Assembly: GCA_004556965.1 (NCBI GenBank)
Contig: SFFE01000018.1
Span: 1-47,520, forward strand
Source: Clostridiales bacterium
Lineage (GTDB): Bacteria > Bacillota > Clostridia > Oscillospirales > Oscillospiraceae
Direction: 5' to 3'
Length of the DNA: 47,520 nucleotides
In this document: one piece after another, positions 33,193 to 41,543 of the stretch
Position numbering within the stretch: the first letter of the stretch is position 1
How the letters are laid out: the number at the start of each line of letters is the position of its first letter
The notes under the pieces: model-generated
Told to the model about the DNA's origin: nothing
Database searches by the model: none
The model's input: the letters and a program-made list of their open reading frames with translations, nothing else
Made by a program: the position numbers and the translations under genes

Positions 33193-34587
33193 TTAAAATT
33201 CGGCGTTGCCGACGGTGCGGGGGTGCAGCTCCACGTCGCGGATGTTCGACACGCCGGTCAGATACATGACCATGCGCTCGAAGCCAAGACCGAAGCCCGC
33301 GTGGCGGCAGCTTCCGTAGCGCCGCAGGTCGAGGTACCACCAGTAGTCCTCTTCCTTGAGTCCCAGCTCTTTCATGCGCGCGGTGAGCACATCGAGCCGC
33401 TCCTCACGCTGGGAGCCGCCGATGATCTCGCCGATGCCGGGCACCAGACAGTCCGCCGCGGCGACGGTCTTGCCGTCGTCGTTCAGGCGCATATAAAACG
33501 CCTTGATCTCCTTCGGATAGTCTGTGACGAACACCGGGCGGCCAAACACCTGCTCGGTGAGATACCGCTCATGCTCCGTCTGCAGGTCGATGCCCCATTC
33601 GACCGGATAGTCGAACTTGTGGCCGGACTCCTGCAGCAGCTTCACCGCTTCGGTATAGGTCACGCGGCCGAAGTCGTTATCGACCACATTGTGCAGGCGC
33701 TCCAGCAGTCCCTTGTCCACAAAGGAGTTGAAAAACTCCATCTCCAGCGGGCATTTTTCCAGCACAGTGTTGATGATGTATTTCACCATCGACTCCATGC
33801 ACTCCAGATCGTCGTCCAGATCGGCAAAGGCCATCTCCGGCTCGATCATCCAGAACTCGGCGGCATGGCGCTGCGTGTTGGAGTTCTCGGCGCGGAAAGT
33901 GGGGCCGAAGGTGTACACGTCGCCAAAGGCCATGGCGAAGTTTTCGGCGTTGAGCTGGCCGGAGACGGTCAGGTTCGTGCTCTTTCCAAAGAAATCCTTC
34001 GAAAAATCAACCTTGCCGTCCTCCGTGCGCGGGAGATTGTCCAGATCGAGCGTCGTCACGCGGAACATCTCGCCCGCGCCCTCGCAGTCGGAGCCGGTGA
34101 TGATCGGCGTGTGAACATAGACGAAGCCGCGGCTCTGGAAGAACTCGTGCACGGCCTGCGCCGCCACGCTGCGCACGCGAAACGTCGCGTTGAACAGGTT
34201 GGTTCTCGGCCGCAGATGCTGGATGGTGCGCAGAAATTCCACACTGTGGCGCTTTTTCTGCAGCGGGTAATCCGGCGCGGACGCGCCTTCGATCTCGATG
34301 GAATCCGCTTTCAGCTCGAACGGCTGGCGCGCCTCCGGCGTGAGCACGAGCTCACCGTGGACGATCAGCGCCGCGCCGACGTTCTGGCGCGCAACCTCGT
34401 CGTAATTTTCCAGTCTGCCGCGCTCCATGACGACCTGCAGGCTCTTGACGGTGCTGCCGTCGTTGAGCTCGATGAAGCCGAAGTTTTTCATGTCGCGGGT
34501 GGTACGCGCCCAGCCGCAAACCGTCACGGTCTGGCCGCCGAATGCTTCCGGATTTGCGTAAATACCGGCAATGCGCTGTCTTTTCAT
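33193..34587 (-). CDS. asnS: Asparaginyl-tRNA synthetase
   Basis: A 464-residue class IIb synthetase. The N-terminal OB fold has VTVCGWARTTRDMKNFGFIELNDG. The catalytic domain shows motif 2 (TFRAENSNTQRHAAEFWMIE) and motif 3 (GFGLGFERMVMYLTG), ending RDVELHPRTVGNAEF. It charges tRNA-Asn. The MKRQRIAGIY start (34587) matches the family. A GTG nine bases upstream lies nearer to the GAGG site, so the start is uncertain by three codons. Confidence 0.96.
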   Translation of the reverse strand: MKRQRIAGIYANPEAFGGQTVTVCGWARTTRDMKNFGFIELNDGSTVKSLQVVMERGRLENYDEVARQNVGAALIVHGELVLTPEARQPFELKADSIEIEGASAPDYPLQKKRHSVEFLRTIQHLRPRTNLFNATFRVRSVAAQAVHEFFQSRGFVYVHTPIITGSDCEGAGEMFRVTTLDLDNLPRTEDGKVDFSKDFFGKSTNLTVSGQLNAENFAMAFGDVYTFGPTFRAENSNTQRHAAEFWMIEPEMAFADLDDDLECMESMVKYIINTVLEKCPLEMEFFNSFVDKGLLERLHNVVDNDFGRVTYTEAVKLLQESGHKFDYPVEWGIDLQTEHERYLTEQVFGRPVFVTDYPKEIKAFYMRLNDDGKTVAAADCLVPGIGEIIGGSQREERLDVLTARMKELGLKEEDYWWYLDLRRYGSCRHAGFGLGFERMVMYLTGVSNIRDVELHPRTVGNAEF

Positions 34588-34653
34588 GGTTTCCACTCAA
34601 CCTCATTTCTCGATTTTTCAGGAACGGACGAAGCTCTGCTGCTCCAAACCGTG

Positions 34654-35541
34654 TTATGCAATGATGCGGATCGCGGCGTGGTTGTTTTTCAGCGTCACGT
34701 CCGTGGTCACGCCGCCGGCCTCGCCGTCGCGCGTCCACGCCACAGGCTCCTCAAACGTGAAGCGCAGCTCCTTGGACTGGAACAAAATCACGTTCTCGCT
34801 GTCGTAATTCTGCGACAGGACGCCGGAAATAATGCGGCTCAAATCGCCGACCTTCTGCGGGTTGCGAATCAGCAGCACCTCCGACAGGCCGTCGCCCAGG
34901 CTGACCAGATCCTTGCGCAGCCGAACCATCCCGGCCACGGAGGTGGAGTTCGAAACGCCGCCGAAAATGAAATCTCCGTCGATCACGCCGCCCTCATATT
35001 CCACGCGCGCTCTGTAGTGGTCGATGCGGTTGAGGCGGCTCATGCCCTCCAGCAGGTACGCGAGATGCCCCAGCGCCTGCTTTTCATTCTGCGGCGTCTC
35101 ATAGCTCACCGCCGTGAACGCGCCGAACGCCGCGATGTACGTGAAATAGTCCTTGTCGCCAAAGCTGCCGACGTCAAACTCCGTGGGCGTGCCGGTGACG
35201 ATGCGCAGCGCCGCGTCGATCGCGTTTTTCGGCAGACCGAGCGTGCTTGCCACATCGTTGGTCGTGCCCATGGGGATATAGCCGAGCGGGGGCGGATTGG
35301 GCACCTGCATCAGGCCGGACACCACCTCGCTGAGCGTGCCGTCGCCGCCGATGCAGGCCACGGTGTCATACTCGCCGGCGTGCTGCGCAGCGAAAACCGT
35401 CGCGTCGCCGCGCCCCTGCGTGAAATACACCGTCGTGAGATAGCCGCCGCTGTCCAAAATGTTCATAACCTCGCCAAAGCCGTTTTTGTATCCGCTTTTT
35501 CCGGCCATCGGGTTGATGATGAGCATCATACGTTTCTTCAT
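34654..35541 (-). CDS. Diacylglycerol kinase family lipid kinase (YegS/DgkB-like)
   Basis: A 295-residue protein with the DAGK catalytic fold: MLIINPMAGKSG at the start, CIGGDGTLSEVVSGLM (GGDG nucleotide loop), LGYIPMGTTNDVASTLGLPK and a C-terminal domain with GDGLSEVLLIRNP. Such enzymes phosphorylate diacylglycerol or related lipids at the inner membrane. AGGAGG lies seven bases before the ATG at 35541. It lies 66 bases upstream of asnS on the same strand. Confidence 0.92.
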   Translation of the reverse strand: MKKRMMLIINPMAGKSGYKNGFGEVMNILDSGGYLTTVYFTQGRGDATVFAAQHAGEYDTVACIGGDGTLSEVVSGLMQVPNPPPLGYIPMGTTNDVASTLGLPKNAIDAALRIVTGTPTEFDVGSFGDKDYFTYIAAFGAFTAVSYETPQNEKQALGHLAYLLEGMSRLNRIDHYRARVEYEGGVIDGDFIFGGVSNSTSVAGMVRLRKDLVSLGDGLSEVLLIRNPQKVGDLSRIISGVLSQNYDSENVILFQSKELRFTFEEPVAWTRDGEAGGVTTDVTLKNNHAAIRIIA

Positions 35542-35570
35542 CTGGATTCCTCCTGTGTCCATAAAGAGAA

Positions 35571-35597
35571 AAGGGCATGGCGTATGGCCATGCCCTT
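35571..35597 (-). terminator. Terminator of rpsT
   Basis: AAGGGCATGGC pairs with GCCATGCCCTT around a five-base loop. On the minus strand TTTTCTCTTT follows. It lies 12 bases after the rpsT stop. Confidence 0.85.
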
Positions 35598-35609
35598 GAA
35601 TTTCCGTTA

Positions 35610-35873
35610 TCAGCCAAGCTCGTTCATTTTCAGCGCCATTGCAGACTTCTGATGTGCTGCCTTGTTCTTGTGGATGAGCCCCTTGGTTGCCGCGCGGTCA
35701 ACTGCCTTGACAGCAACTTTATAGGTACTGACGGCTGCGTCACGGTCGCCTTCGGCAACAGCCGCATCAAACTTCTTCAGCTTCGTTTTCAGGGCGGACT
35801 TGTCAGCCTTGTTCTTCGCGTTCTGCAGCTTGGACTTCTCGTCTCTCTTCATTGCGGACTTGATGTTCGGCAT
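35610..35873 (-). CDS. rpsT: 30S ribosomal protein S20
   Basis: An 87-residue, Lys/Ala-rich helical protein with the family signature MPNIKSAMKRDEKSKLQNAKNKADKS and IHKNKAAHQKSAMALKMNEL at the C-terminus. It binds 16S rRNA early in 30S assembly. GGAGGAGGTGG precedes the ATG. Its position divergent from gpr is common in Clostridia and Bacilli. Confidence 0.97.
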   Translation of the reverse strand: MPNIKSAMKRDEKSKLQNAKNKADKSALKTKLKKFDAAVAEGDRDAAVSTYKVAVKAVDRAATKGLIHKNKAAHQKSAMALKMNELG

Positions 35874-35997
35874 TTCTCAATCGCCACCTCCTCCTATAAA
35901 ATTCAGTCAATTTCTGACCGTGCAGTGTTCTGCAAGTGTTGATGATATCATGAAAGCCTTGAAAAATCAAGTGTTTTTTTCGTTTTTTCATCATAAT

Positions 35998-36027
35998 TGT
36001 ATATCCTTGTGTCAATCGAGCAAAATG
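35998..36027 (+). promoter_or_regulatory. Sigma-G-like (forespore) promoter candidate of gpr
   Basis: TGTATA (35998-36003), 17 bases, CAAAATG (36021-36027). It resembles the sigma-G consensus TGMATA-N17-CATAMTA with a few mismatches. gpr is a known sigma-G target in Bacillus. The start codon is about 33 bases downstream of the -10. Confidence 0.35.
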
Positions 36028-36059
36028 AACACAAGATATTGGATCAGGAGGGGATTTCC

Positions 36060-36920
36060 ATGAAGAAATTTGTCCGCACCGACCTCGCCGTGGAGGCAAA
36101 AACACTTTGGGAGCAGTCCGCCGGGGAGACCACGCAGCTTCCCGGCGTGCAGGCGCACGAGGAGGATCGGGACGGCTTCACCGTTTCGACCGTGCGGATT
36201 TTGGACGAACGCGGTGCGCAAAAATTATGTAAACCAATCGGCGACTACGTCACCGTCACGCTGGATGCGCTGCTGCAGCGGCAGGCGGATTCCTTTGAAA
36301 ACGCCGCGCAGCTTCTGGCCGCCCTGCTGCGCGAGCAGCTCCCGCTGATGCCGGACGCGTCCGTGCTCGTAGTGGGTCTGGGCAACCGCGCGATTACACC
36401 GGACGCCGTTGGCCCCGTCACAATCGAGCACGTCATGGTCACGCGCCACCTGCGCCGGCAGATGCTGCAGGAGTTCGCCGCGTTTCGCACCGTCTCCGCT
36501 GTGGCCTCCGGCGTGCTGGGCACGACTGGCATCGAGTCGGCCGAGCTGGTACAGGCGCTGGTGGATGATCTGCATCCAGACGCCGTCATCGCTGTGGATG
36601 CGCTCGCCTGTGCGGACTTTGACCGGCTGTGCCGCACCATCCAGCTCACAAACACCGGTATCGTCCCCGGTTCCGGCGTTGGCAACGACCGGGCCGCCCT
36701 CAACCGCGAAACGCTGTCTGTGCCCGTGCTCGCGCTCGGCGTGCCGACCGTCGTGGACGCCGGTACGTTTGTGCAGGACGCACGCGCCGAGGGCATGTTC
36801 GTCACGCCGCGCGACATCGACGCGATCGTACACGATATCTCCAAGCTTGCCGGGTACGGCATCAATCTTGCGCTGCACAACGGGCTGACCATCGGCGACG
36901 TGGATCTGTTTTTATCCTGA
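36060..36920 (+). CDS. gpr: Germination protease GPR (SASP-degrading)
   Basis: A 286-residue member of peptidase family A25. It opens with the conserved propeptide/autoprocessing region FVRTDLAVEAKTLW. Further motifs are VVGLGNRAITPDAVGP, TTGIESAELVQALV, IAVDALACADFDRLC and TGIVPGSGVGNDRAALN. It is made as a zymogen in the forespore and degrades small acid-soluble proteins on germination. Its presence supports spore formation. AGGAGGGG precedes the ATG at 36060, which matches the family start better than the upstream frame. Confidence 0.95.
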   Translation: MKKFVRTDLAVEAKTLWEQSAGETTQLPGVQAHEEDRDGFTVSTVRILDERGAQKLCKPIGDYVTVTLDALLQRQADSFENAAQLLAALLREQLPLMPDASVLVVGLGNRAITPDAVGPVTIEHVMVTRHLRRQMLQEFAAFRTVSAVASGVLGTTGIESAELVQALVDDLHPDAVIAVDALACADFDRLCRTIQLTNTGIVPGSGVGNDRAALNRETLSVPVLALGVPTVVDAGTFVQDARAEGMFVTPRDIDAIVHDISKLAGYGINLALHNGLTIGDVDLFLS

Positions 36921-36925
36921 GAGGA

Positions 36926-36941
36926 TGTTTCACGTGAAACA
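36926..36941. promoter_or_regulatory. parS site 1
   Basis: TGTTTCACGTGAAACA is a perfect 16-bp palindrome identical to the chromosomal parS consensus bound by Spo0J/ParB. It lies six bases after the gpr stop. Confidence 0.95.
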
Positions 36942-36964
36942 TGCACAGATACACGAACGCCGCG

Positions 36965-36980
36965 TGTTTCACGTGAAACA
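36965..36980. promoter_or_regulatory. parS site 2
   Basis: A second perfect TGTTTCACGTGAAACA, 39 bases centre-to-centre from the first and six bases before the -35 of the soj promoter. ParB loading here would cover that promoter. Confidence 0.95.
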
Positions 36981-36986
36981 ATCATA

Positions 36987-37015
36987 TTGAAAAACCAGCG
37001 GCAGGCTGTTATAAT
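36987..37015 (+). promoter_or_regulatory. Promoter of the soj-parB operon
   Basis: TTGAAA (36987-36992), 17 bases, TATAAT (37010-37015), about 30 bases before the soj ATG. Confidence 0.8.
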
Positions 37016-37044
37016 ACTCTCAAATCCATGACAGGAGCGTCAAA

Positions 37045-37863
37045 ATGGCTATTACGATTGCCGTTGCAAACCAAAAAGGCGGCGTCGGCAAGACGACCAC
37101 CTGCGTCAACGTGACCTGTGCGCTGAAAAAGCGGGGAAAGCGTGTGCTGCTGGTGGACTGCGACCCGCAGGGAAACAGCACGTCCGGCATGGGCGTGGAC
37201 AAGCTGACCAGCCCAAACTGCTACGATATGATGATGAACGGCGCTGCCGCAGAGGAATGCATCCGAAAAACCAAGTACGGCGACGTACTGCCGGCAAACA
37301 TGAATCTGTCCGGCTGCTCCGTCGAGCTGGTGAGCGCGCCGGAGCGTGAATACGTCATGAAGCGCGCGCTCGCTGACGTGCAGTCAGAATATGATTACAT
37401 ATTGATCGACTGTCCGCCGTCGCTGGAGCTGCTCACGATCAACGCGCTCGTGTCAGCGAACAGCGTGCTCATCCCCGTACAATGTGAATACTACGCGCTG
37501 GAGGGCATTGCCGACCTGATGCGCAGCATCAAAATGTGCAACAAGCGCCTGAACCCGGAGCTGACCATTCAAGGCATCGTCATGACGATGTATGACGGAC
37601 GCACCAAGCTGTCTGACCAGGTCGTGAGCGAAGTGCGCCGGTTTTTCGGCAAAAAAGTCTACAAAACGATGATCCCGCGCAACGTGCGCCTGTCCGAGGC
37701 GCCGAGCCACCGCAAGCCCGCCATCGCCTACGACAAGGAGTCCAAGGGTGCACGCGCCTATCTGCATCTGGCAGGGGAGATCATCAAGCGCGAGGACAAG
37801 GCGGCGAAAGCGGCGCAGGAGGCCGCGGAAGCCGCAGAAACATCGGAGGTGAAGGATGGGTAA
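37045..37863 (+). CDS. soj: Chromosome partitioning ATPase Soj/ParA
   Basis: A 272-residue ParA-type ATPase. It has the deviant Walker A NQKGGVGKTTT (about 9-19), DCDPQGNSTSGMG, IDCPPSLELLTINAL (Walker B) and a C-terminal Ala/Glu/Lys tail. It lacks an N-terminal DNA-binding domain, as in chromosomal Soj. It works with ParB and parS in origin segregation and in control of DnaA. GGAG lies before the ATG. The last bases overlap parB by eight. Confidence 0.96.
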   Translation: MAITIAVANQKGGVGKTTTCVNVTCALKKRGKRVLLVDCDPQGNSTSGMGVDKLTSPNCYDMMMNGAAAEECIRKTKYGDVLPANMNLSGCSVELVSAPEREYVMKRALADVQSEYDYILIDCPPSLELLTINALVSANSVLIPVQCEYYALEGIADLMRSIKMCNKRLNPELTIQGIVMTMYDGRTKLSDQVVSEVRRFFGKKVYKTMIPRNVRLSEAPSHRKPAIAYDKESKGARAYLHLAGEIIKREDKAAKAAQEAAEAAETSEVKDG

Positions 37864-38749
37864 GGACGGAAAAAAAGGTCTGGGCATCGGCCTTGGCGCC
37901 CTGTTTGGCGAGGAGCTGCCCAGCCCGGATATTCAAGCAGGGGAAGCAGTCACGCTCCTGCCGCTTGCGAAAATTGAACCGCGTGCCGATCAGCCGCGCA
38001 AGCGGTTTGACGAGGCGGCGCTCGCAGAATTGAGCGAATCCATCCAGGAATACGGACTGATCCAGCCCATCACCGTGCGCCCGCTGGAATCCGGATACTA
38101 TCAGATCATCGCGGGCGAACGCCGCTGGCGCGCTTCCCGCATGGCAGGACTGACGGAAGTGCCCGTACGCGTCATCACGGCGGACGAGCAGCGCGCGATG
38201 GAAATGGCGCTGGTGGAAAATCTGCAGCGTGAGGACCTGAACCCGATCGAAGAAGCCAAGGGCTACCGGGCGCTGCTGGACGACTACGGCATGACGCAGG
38301 ACGAGGTCGCGCAAAGCGTCGGCAAGTCTCGCCCCGCCGTCGCCAATGCGATGCGCCTGCTGGTATTGTCAGAGCCGGTGCGCAAGCTCGTGGAGGACGG
38401 CACGCTGTCCGCCGGACACGCGCGCGCGCTGATCCCGATCGAAGATCCCCAAAAACAGCTCGCGGCGGCGCAGACCGTGATCGAAAAGGGACTTTCCGTA
38501 CGCAAAACGGAGGCGCTCGCAGCGCAGATTCTCAAAGAACCGGCAAAACCCGCCGAACCAAAGCAGGGGAGCGGCGTGGACTACCTCGGCGAGTGCTCCC
38601 GGCATCTGGAGCAGCTGCTCGGCCGCCGCGTCCGCATGGCGCAGGGGCGGAAGACCGGCCGGATCGAGCTGGAATATTACGATGCGGACGACCGCGAGGC
38701 GCTGCTGCAGGCGCTGGAATTCATGGCAAAACACTATCAAAACAACTGA
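37856..38749 (+). CDS. parB: Chromosome partitioning protein ParB/Spo0J
   Basis: A 297-residue ParB-type CTPase clamp. The N-terminal LGIGLGALFGEE is the Soj-interacting start. LLPLAKIEPRADQPRKRFDE and IIAGERRWRASRMAGL (CTP site) follow, with ALVENLQREDLNPIEEA and the parS-binding helix-turn-helix MTQDEVAQSVGKSRPAVANAMRLL. The dimerisation C-terminus ends near YYDADDREALLQAL. It loads at the two parS sites immediately upstream of the operon. Confidence 0.96.
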   Translation: MGKDGKKGLGIGLGALFGEELPSPDIQAGEAVTLLPLAKIEPRADQPRKRFDEAALAELSESIQEYGLIQPITVRPLESGYYQIIAGERRWRASRMAGLTEVPVRVITADEQRAMEMALVENLQREDLNPIEEAKGYRALLDDYGMTQDEVAQSVGKSRPAVANAMRLLVLSEPVRKLVEDGTLSAGHARALIPIEDPQKQLAAAQTVIEKGLSVRKTEALAAQILKEPAKPAEPKQGSGVDYLGECSRHLEQLLGRRVRMAQGRKTGRIELEYYDADDREALLQALEFMAKHYQNN

Positions 38750-38779
38750 TTTTCATACACACGAGGAGATATCAAAGAC

Positions 38780-40084
38780 ATGATCGACATTCGACTGATC
38801 CGTGAAAATCCGGAACTGGTAAAAGAGAACATCAAAAAGAAATTTCAGGACGCCAAGCTCCCGCTCGTAGACGAGGTGCTCGAGCTGGACAAGGCCAACC
38901 GCGCCGCCATCAACGAGGCATCGAATCTGCGCGCGCAGCGCAACGCGCTGTCGAAAAAGATCGGTATGCTCATGGGGCAGGCCAAAAAAGATCCCTCCAA
39001 GCTGGAGGAGGCCGAGGCCGTCAAGGCGCAGGTCACCGCGCAGGCGGAGCGTCTCGCCGCGCTCGAACAGCAGGAAGGGGAATACGAGGAAAAGATCCGC
39101 AAGATCATGCTGACCATCCCGCAGATCATTGACGAATCCGTCCCCATTGGCCCGGACGACAGCTATAACGTCGAAGTGCAGCGCTTTGGCGAGGCAAAAA
39201 CGCCCGATTTCCCCATCCCGTACCACACCGAGATCATGGAGCGGTTTGACGGCATTGATCTGGACGCCGCGCGCCGCGTCGCCGGTAACGGCTTCTATTA
39301 CCTGATGGGCGACATCGCACGCCTGCATGAGGGCGTGCTCGCCTACGCGCGCGATTTCATGATCGACAAGGGCTTCACCTACGTCATCCCGCCGTTCATG
39401 ATCCATGGCGCGGTGGTCGAGGGCGTCATGTCTTTCCCGGAGATGGACGCCATGATGTACAAGATCGAGGGCGAAGACCTCTACCTCATCGGCACGTCCG
39501 AGCACTCGATGATCGGCCGGTTCATCGACCAGATCATCCCGGAAAACCAGCTTCCCCAGACACTCACGTCCTATTCGCCCTGCTTCCGCAAGGAGAAGGG
39601 CGCGCATGGCATCGAAGAGCGCGGCGTGTACCGCATTCACCAGTTTGAAAAGCAGGAAATGATCGTCGTCTGCAAGCCGGAGGACAGCATGTACTGGTAC
39701 GAAAAGCTGTGGCAGAACTCTGTCGAGCTGTTCCGCAGCCTTGACATCCCCGTGCGGCAGCTCGAATGCTGCTCCGGCGATCTGGCCGACCTGAAGGTCA
39801 AGTCCTGCGACATTGAGGCGTGGAGTCCGCGGCAGCAGAAGTATTTTGAGGTCTGCTCCTGCTCCAACCTCGGCGACGCGCAGGCGCGCCGCCTGAAGAT
39901 CCGCATCAAGGGCGAGGACGGCAAAAATTATCTGGCGCACACGCTCAACAATACCTGCGTCGCGCCGCCGCGGATGCTCATTGCCTTCCTTGAAAACAAC
40001 CTGCAGGAAGACGGCAGCGTCCGCATCCCCGAAGTCCTGCGTCCCTATATGGGCGGAAAAGAAATTCTGATCCCCAAGCACTAA
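38780..40084 (+). CDS. serS: Seryl-tRNA synthetase
   Basis: A 434-residue class IIa synthetase. An N-terminal long coiled coil (about 25-105) grips tRNA-Ser. The catalytic core has motif 2 SYSPCFRKEKGAHG with YRIHQFEKQEM and motif 3 NNTCVAPPRMLIAFLENN. MIDIRLIRENPELVKENIKKK is a typical start. It lies 30 bases after parB with GAGGAGAT; no T-box leader fits in that gap, so it is probably read through from soj-parB. Confidence 0.97.
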   Translation: MIDIRLIRENPELVKENIKKKFQDAKLPLVDEVLELDKANRAAINEASNLRAQRNALSKKIGMLMGQAKKDPSKLEEAEAVKAQVTAQAERLAALEQQEGEYEEKIRKIMLTIPQIIDESVPIGPDDSYNVEVQRFGEAKTPDFPIPYHTEIMERFDGIDLDAARRVAGNGFYYLMGDIARLHEGVLAYARDFMIDKGFTYVIPPFMIHGAVVEGVMSFPEMDAMMYKIEGEDLYLIGTSEHSMIGRFIDQIIPENQLPQTLTSYSPCFRKEKGAHGIEERGVYRIHQFEKQEMIVVCKPEDSMYWYEKLWQNSVELFRSLDIPVRQLECCSGDLADLKVKSCDIEAWSPRQQKYFEVCSCSNLGDAQARRLKIRIKGEDGKNYLAHTLNNTCVAPPRMLIAFLENNLQEDGSVRIPEVLRPYMGGKEILIPKH

Positions 40085-40115
40085 TTTAGATCGAGATAAA
40101 GGAGTCGGATCCCCC

Positions 40116-40550
40116 ATGAAAAAGCTGATACAGGAATTTAAAGAATTCATCATGCGCGGCAACGTGCTGGACATGGCCGTTGGCGTCATCATCGCTACCG
40201 CGTTCGGTAAAATCACCACTTCGCTCGTCAACGACCTGCTCATGCCGTTCATCAGCTGGATCTGCGGCTCGCGGGATATGAGCGCACTGAATGTACTCAT
40301 CCGCCCGGAGACCGTTGACGCCGCCGGAAACGTGACACAGGAAGCAATCGTGCTCGGCTTCGGCACGTTCCTCGCCGCGATTATCGACTTTCTGCTCATC
40401 GCGCTGGTCGTATTCCTCATCGTCAAGGGGTTCAATAAGGCGCGTGAGCTGACTGAACATAAGGAAGAGCCTGCACCGGAGGCTCCCGCCGGCCCGACTA
40501 CGGAGGAACTGCTGGCTGATATTCTGGCGGAGCTGAAGAAGCAGAACTGA
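40116..40550 (+). CDS. mscL: Large-conductance mechanosensitive channel
   Basis: A 144-residue MscL. The N-terminal amphipathic helix and TM1 read KEFIMRGNVLDMAVGVIIATAFGKITTSLVNDLLMP. TM2 is LGFGTFLAAIIDFLLIALVVFLIV, and a C-terminal helix follows an acidic/Pro linker. It opens under membrane tension to release solutes during osmotic downshock. AAAGGAG precedes the ATG. Confidence 0.96.
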   Translation: MKKLIQEFKEFIMRGNVLDMAVGVIIATAFGKITTSLVNDLLMPFISWICGSRDMSALNVLIRPETVDAAGNVTQEAIVLGFGTFLAAIIDFLLIALVVFLIVKGFNKARELTEHKEEPAPEAPAGPTTEELLADILAELKKQN

Positions 40551-40555
40551 ATTCG

Positions 40556-40577
40556 CCAAAATATTCCAATATTTTGG
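40556..40577 (+). terminator. AT-rich hairpin after mscL
   Basis: CCAAAATATT pairs with AATATTTTGG around two bases, six bases after the mscL stop. There is no real T run, so it is a weak terminator at best. Confidence 0.4.
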
Positions 40578-40579
40578 TC

Positions 40580-40608
40580 TTGACAGAAAGGGGCTTGCGT
40601 GTTATACT
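40580..40608 (+). promoter_or_regulatory. Promoter of the initiator tRNA
   Basis: TTGACA (40580-40585), 17 bases, TATACT (40603-40608): a near-consensus promoter typical of stable RNA genes, about 24 bases before the tRNA transcript. Confidence 0.85.
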
Positions 40609-40638
40609 ATGTAAGCCCCTTGAGGGAAAAGAGCATAT

Positions 40639-40715
<77 letters not shown>

Positions 40716-40721
40716 AATCAG

Positions 40722-40764
40722 TTACCGTTGTTGATACAATTTCAACAACGGTAATTTTTTATTT
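40722..40764 (+). terminator. Terminator of the tRNA gene
   Basis: TTACCGTTGTTGA pairs with TCAACAACGGTAA across a seven-base loop, followed by TTTTTTATTTG. Confidence 0.93.
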
Positions 40765-40940
40765 GTTCCCGTTCTGGGGATGTATTTGGCATGAAACCGG
40801 GGATATTCCGAACATTTCCGGCCATAAGTAAATTTAGTGTCCGGATTTGATGCGGCCATGGTCTGAAAAGACAGGGCTTAGTAAAACAGGAATCGTTATA
40901 AGAATATAAACGATAAATTATTATTTTCTATATACACAGA

Positions 40941-40982
40941 ACCGTCCATGGCTGGGAGTAATCTCGGATATGGACGGTTTTA
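40941..40982 (+). terminator. Hairpin with T-rich tail at the island edge
   Basis: ACCGTCCAT pairs with ATGGACGGT (40970-40978) across a 20-base loop, then TTTTAT. It may be a terminator or a relic of the element end. The rest of 40765-41098 is AT-rich, with no gene I can support. Confidence 0.5.
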
Positions 40983-41098
40983 TAATGATATCCATGGGAC
41001 AGAAAGGACAAAAAGGACAGTTGTAATTCGGGCAGATCACCTACTTGTAATTTGCCGCCGGAGTTAACATCACACACTTTTTGTGGAGGGTGATTCGA

Positions 41099-41329
41099 AT
41101 GGACGAATACATCCGGCAGCTCCGAATCTTTGTCCGGGAGCATAAAATCATTTTTGAGGAGGACTGCCCACCGCCATGCTTGGATGCCCTGTGGTGGCAT
41201 CATGGGGAGTATCACAACACAGACAGTCCTCAGGAGAAGGAGGGCTTCAAAAATCTCCGGATCAGCCTGGACTCGTTACCAGTTGAGGATAGCGATGTGG
41301 TGGCCGGAGAGGTGGGGGTGCGCAGTTGA
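41099..41329 (+). CDS. Hypothetical protein, perhaps truncated
   Basis: A 76-residue protein starting MDEYIRQLRIFVREHKI, with EEDCPPPCLDALWWHHGEYHNTD. A GGAGGG site lies before the ATG. Its plan resembles small hypothetical proteins of clostridial mobile elements that normally continue with a Cys/His segment. A downstream out-of-frame piece (ALDREKRLAYR near 41365) hints that the C-terminus was lost to a frameshift. Function unknown. The rest of 41330-41543 carries a promoter for the next gene. Confidence 0.5.
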   Translation: MDEYIRQLRIFVREHKIIFEEDCPPPCLDALWWHHGEYHNTDSPQEKEGFKNLRISLDSLPVEDSDVVAGEVGVRS

Positions 41330-41493
41330 CAATGGAGTTGACAGGGGTGAAAAATGTTGAAGCCTGCCCTTGACCGAGAGAAGAGACTCGCCTATAGATG
41401 ATTAGCCGATAAAGGAATGGACTGTTTTTAATTAACTCAGTTTTTAAATCATGCTGATTTAAATAAAAATTACAGACGAGTGGCATAATTCTA

Positions 41494-41521
41494 TTGAATT
41501 TGAAAAAACTCGTGTTATAAT
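41494..41521 (+). promoter_or_regulatory. Promoter of the ATPase/TOPRIM pair
   Basis: TTGAAT (41494-41499), 16 bases, TATAAT (41516-41521), followed by GGGAGG and the ATG at 41544. The leader is very short. Confidence 0.7.
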
Positions 41522-41543
41522 AATAAAAAAGGGAGGAATATAC

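Noticed and set aside
38750..38779. Possible T-box before serS
   Set aside because: Only 30 bases separate parB and serS, far too short for a T-box leader.
40928..41215. 95-residue leftward open frame near the tRNA
   Set aside because: It covers the 40941-40978 hairpin, has no RBS and opposes the better-supported rightward small gene.
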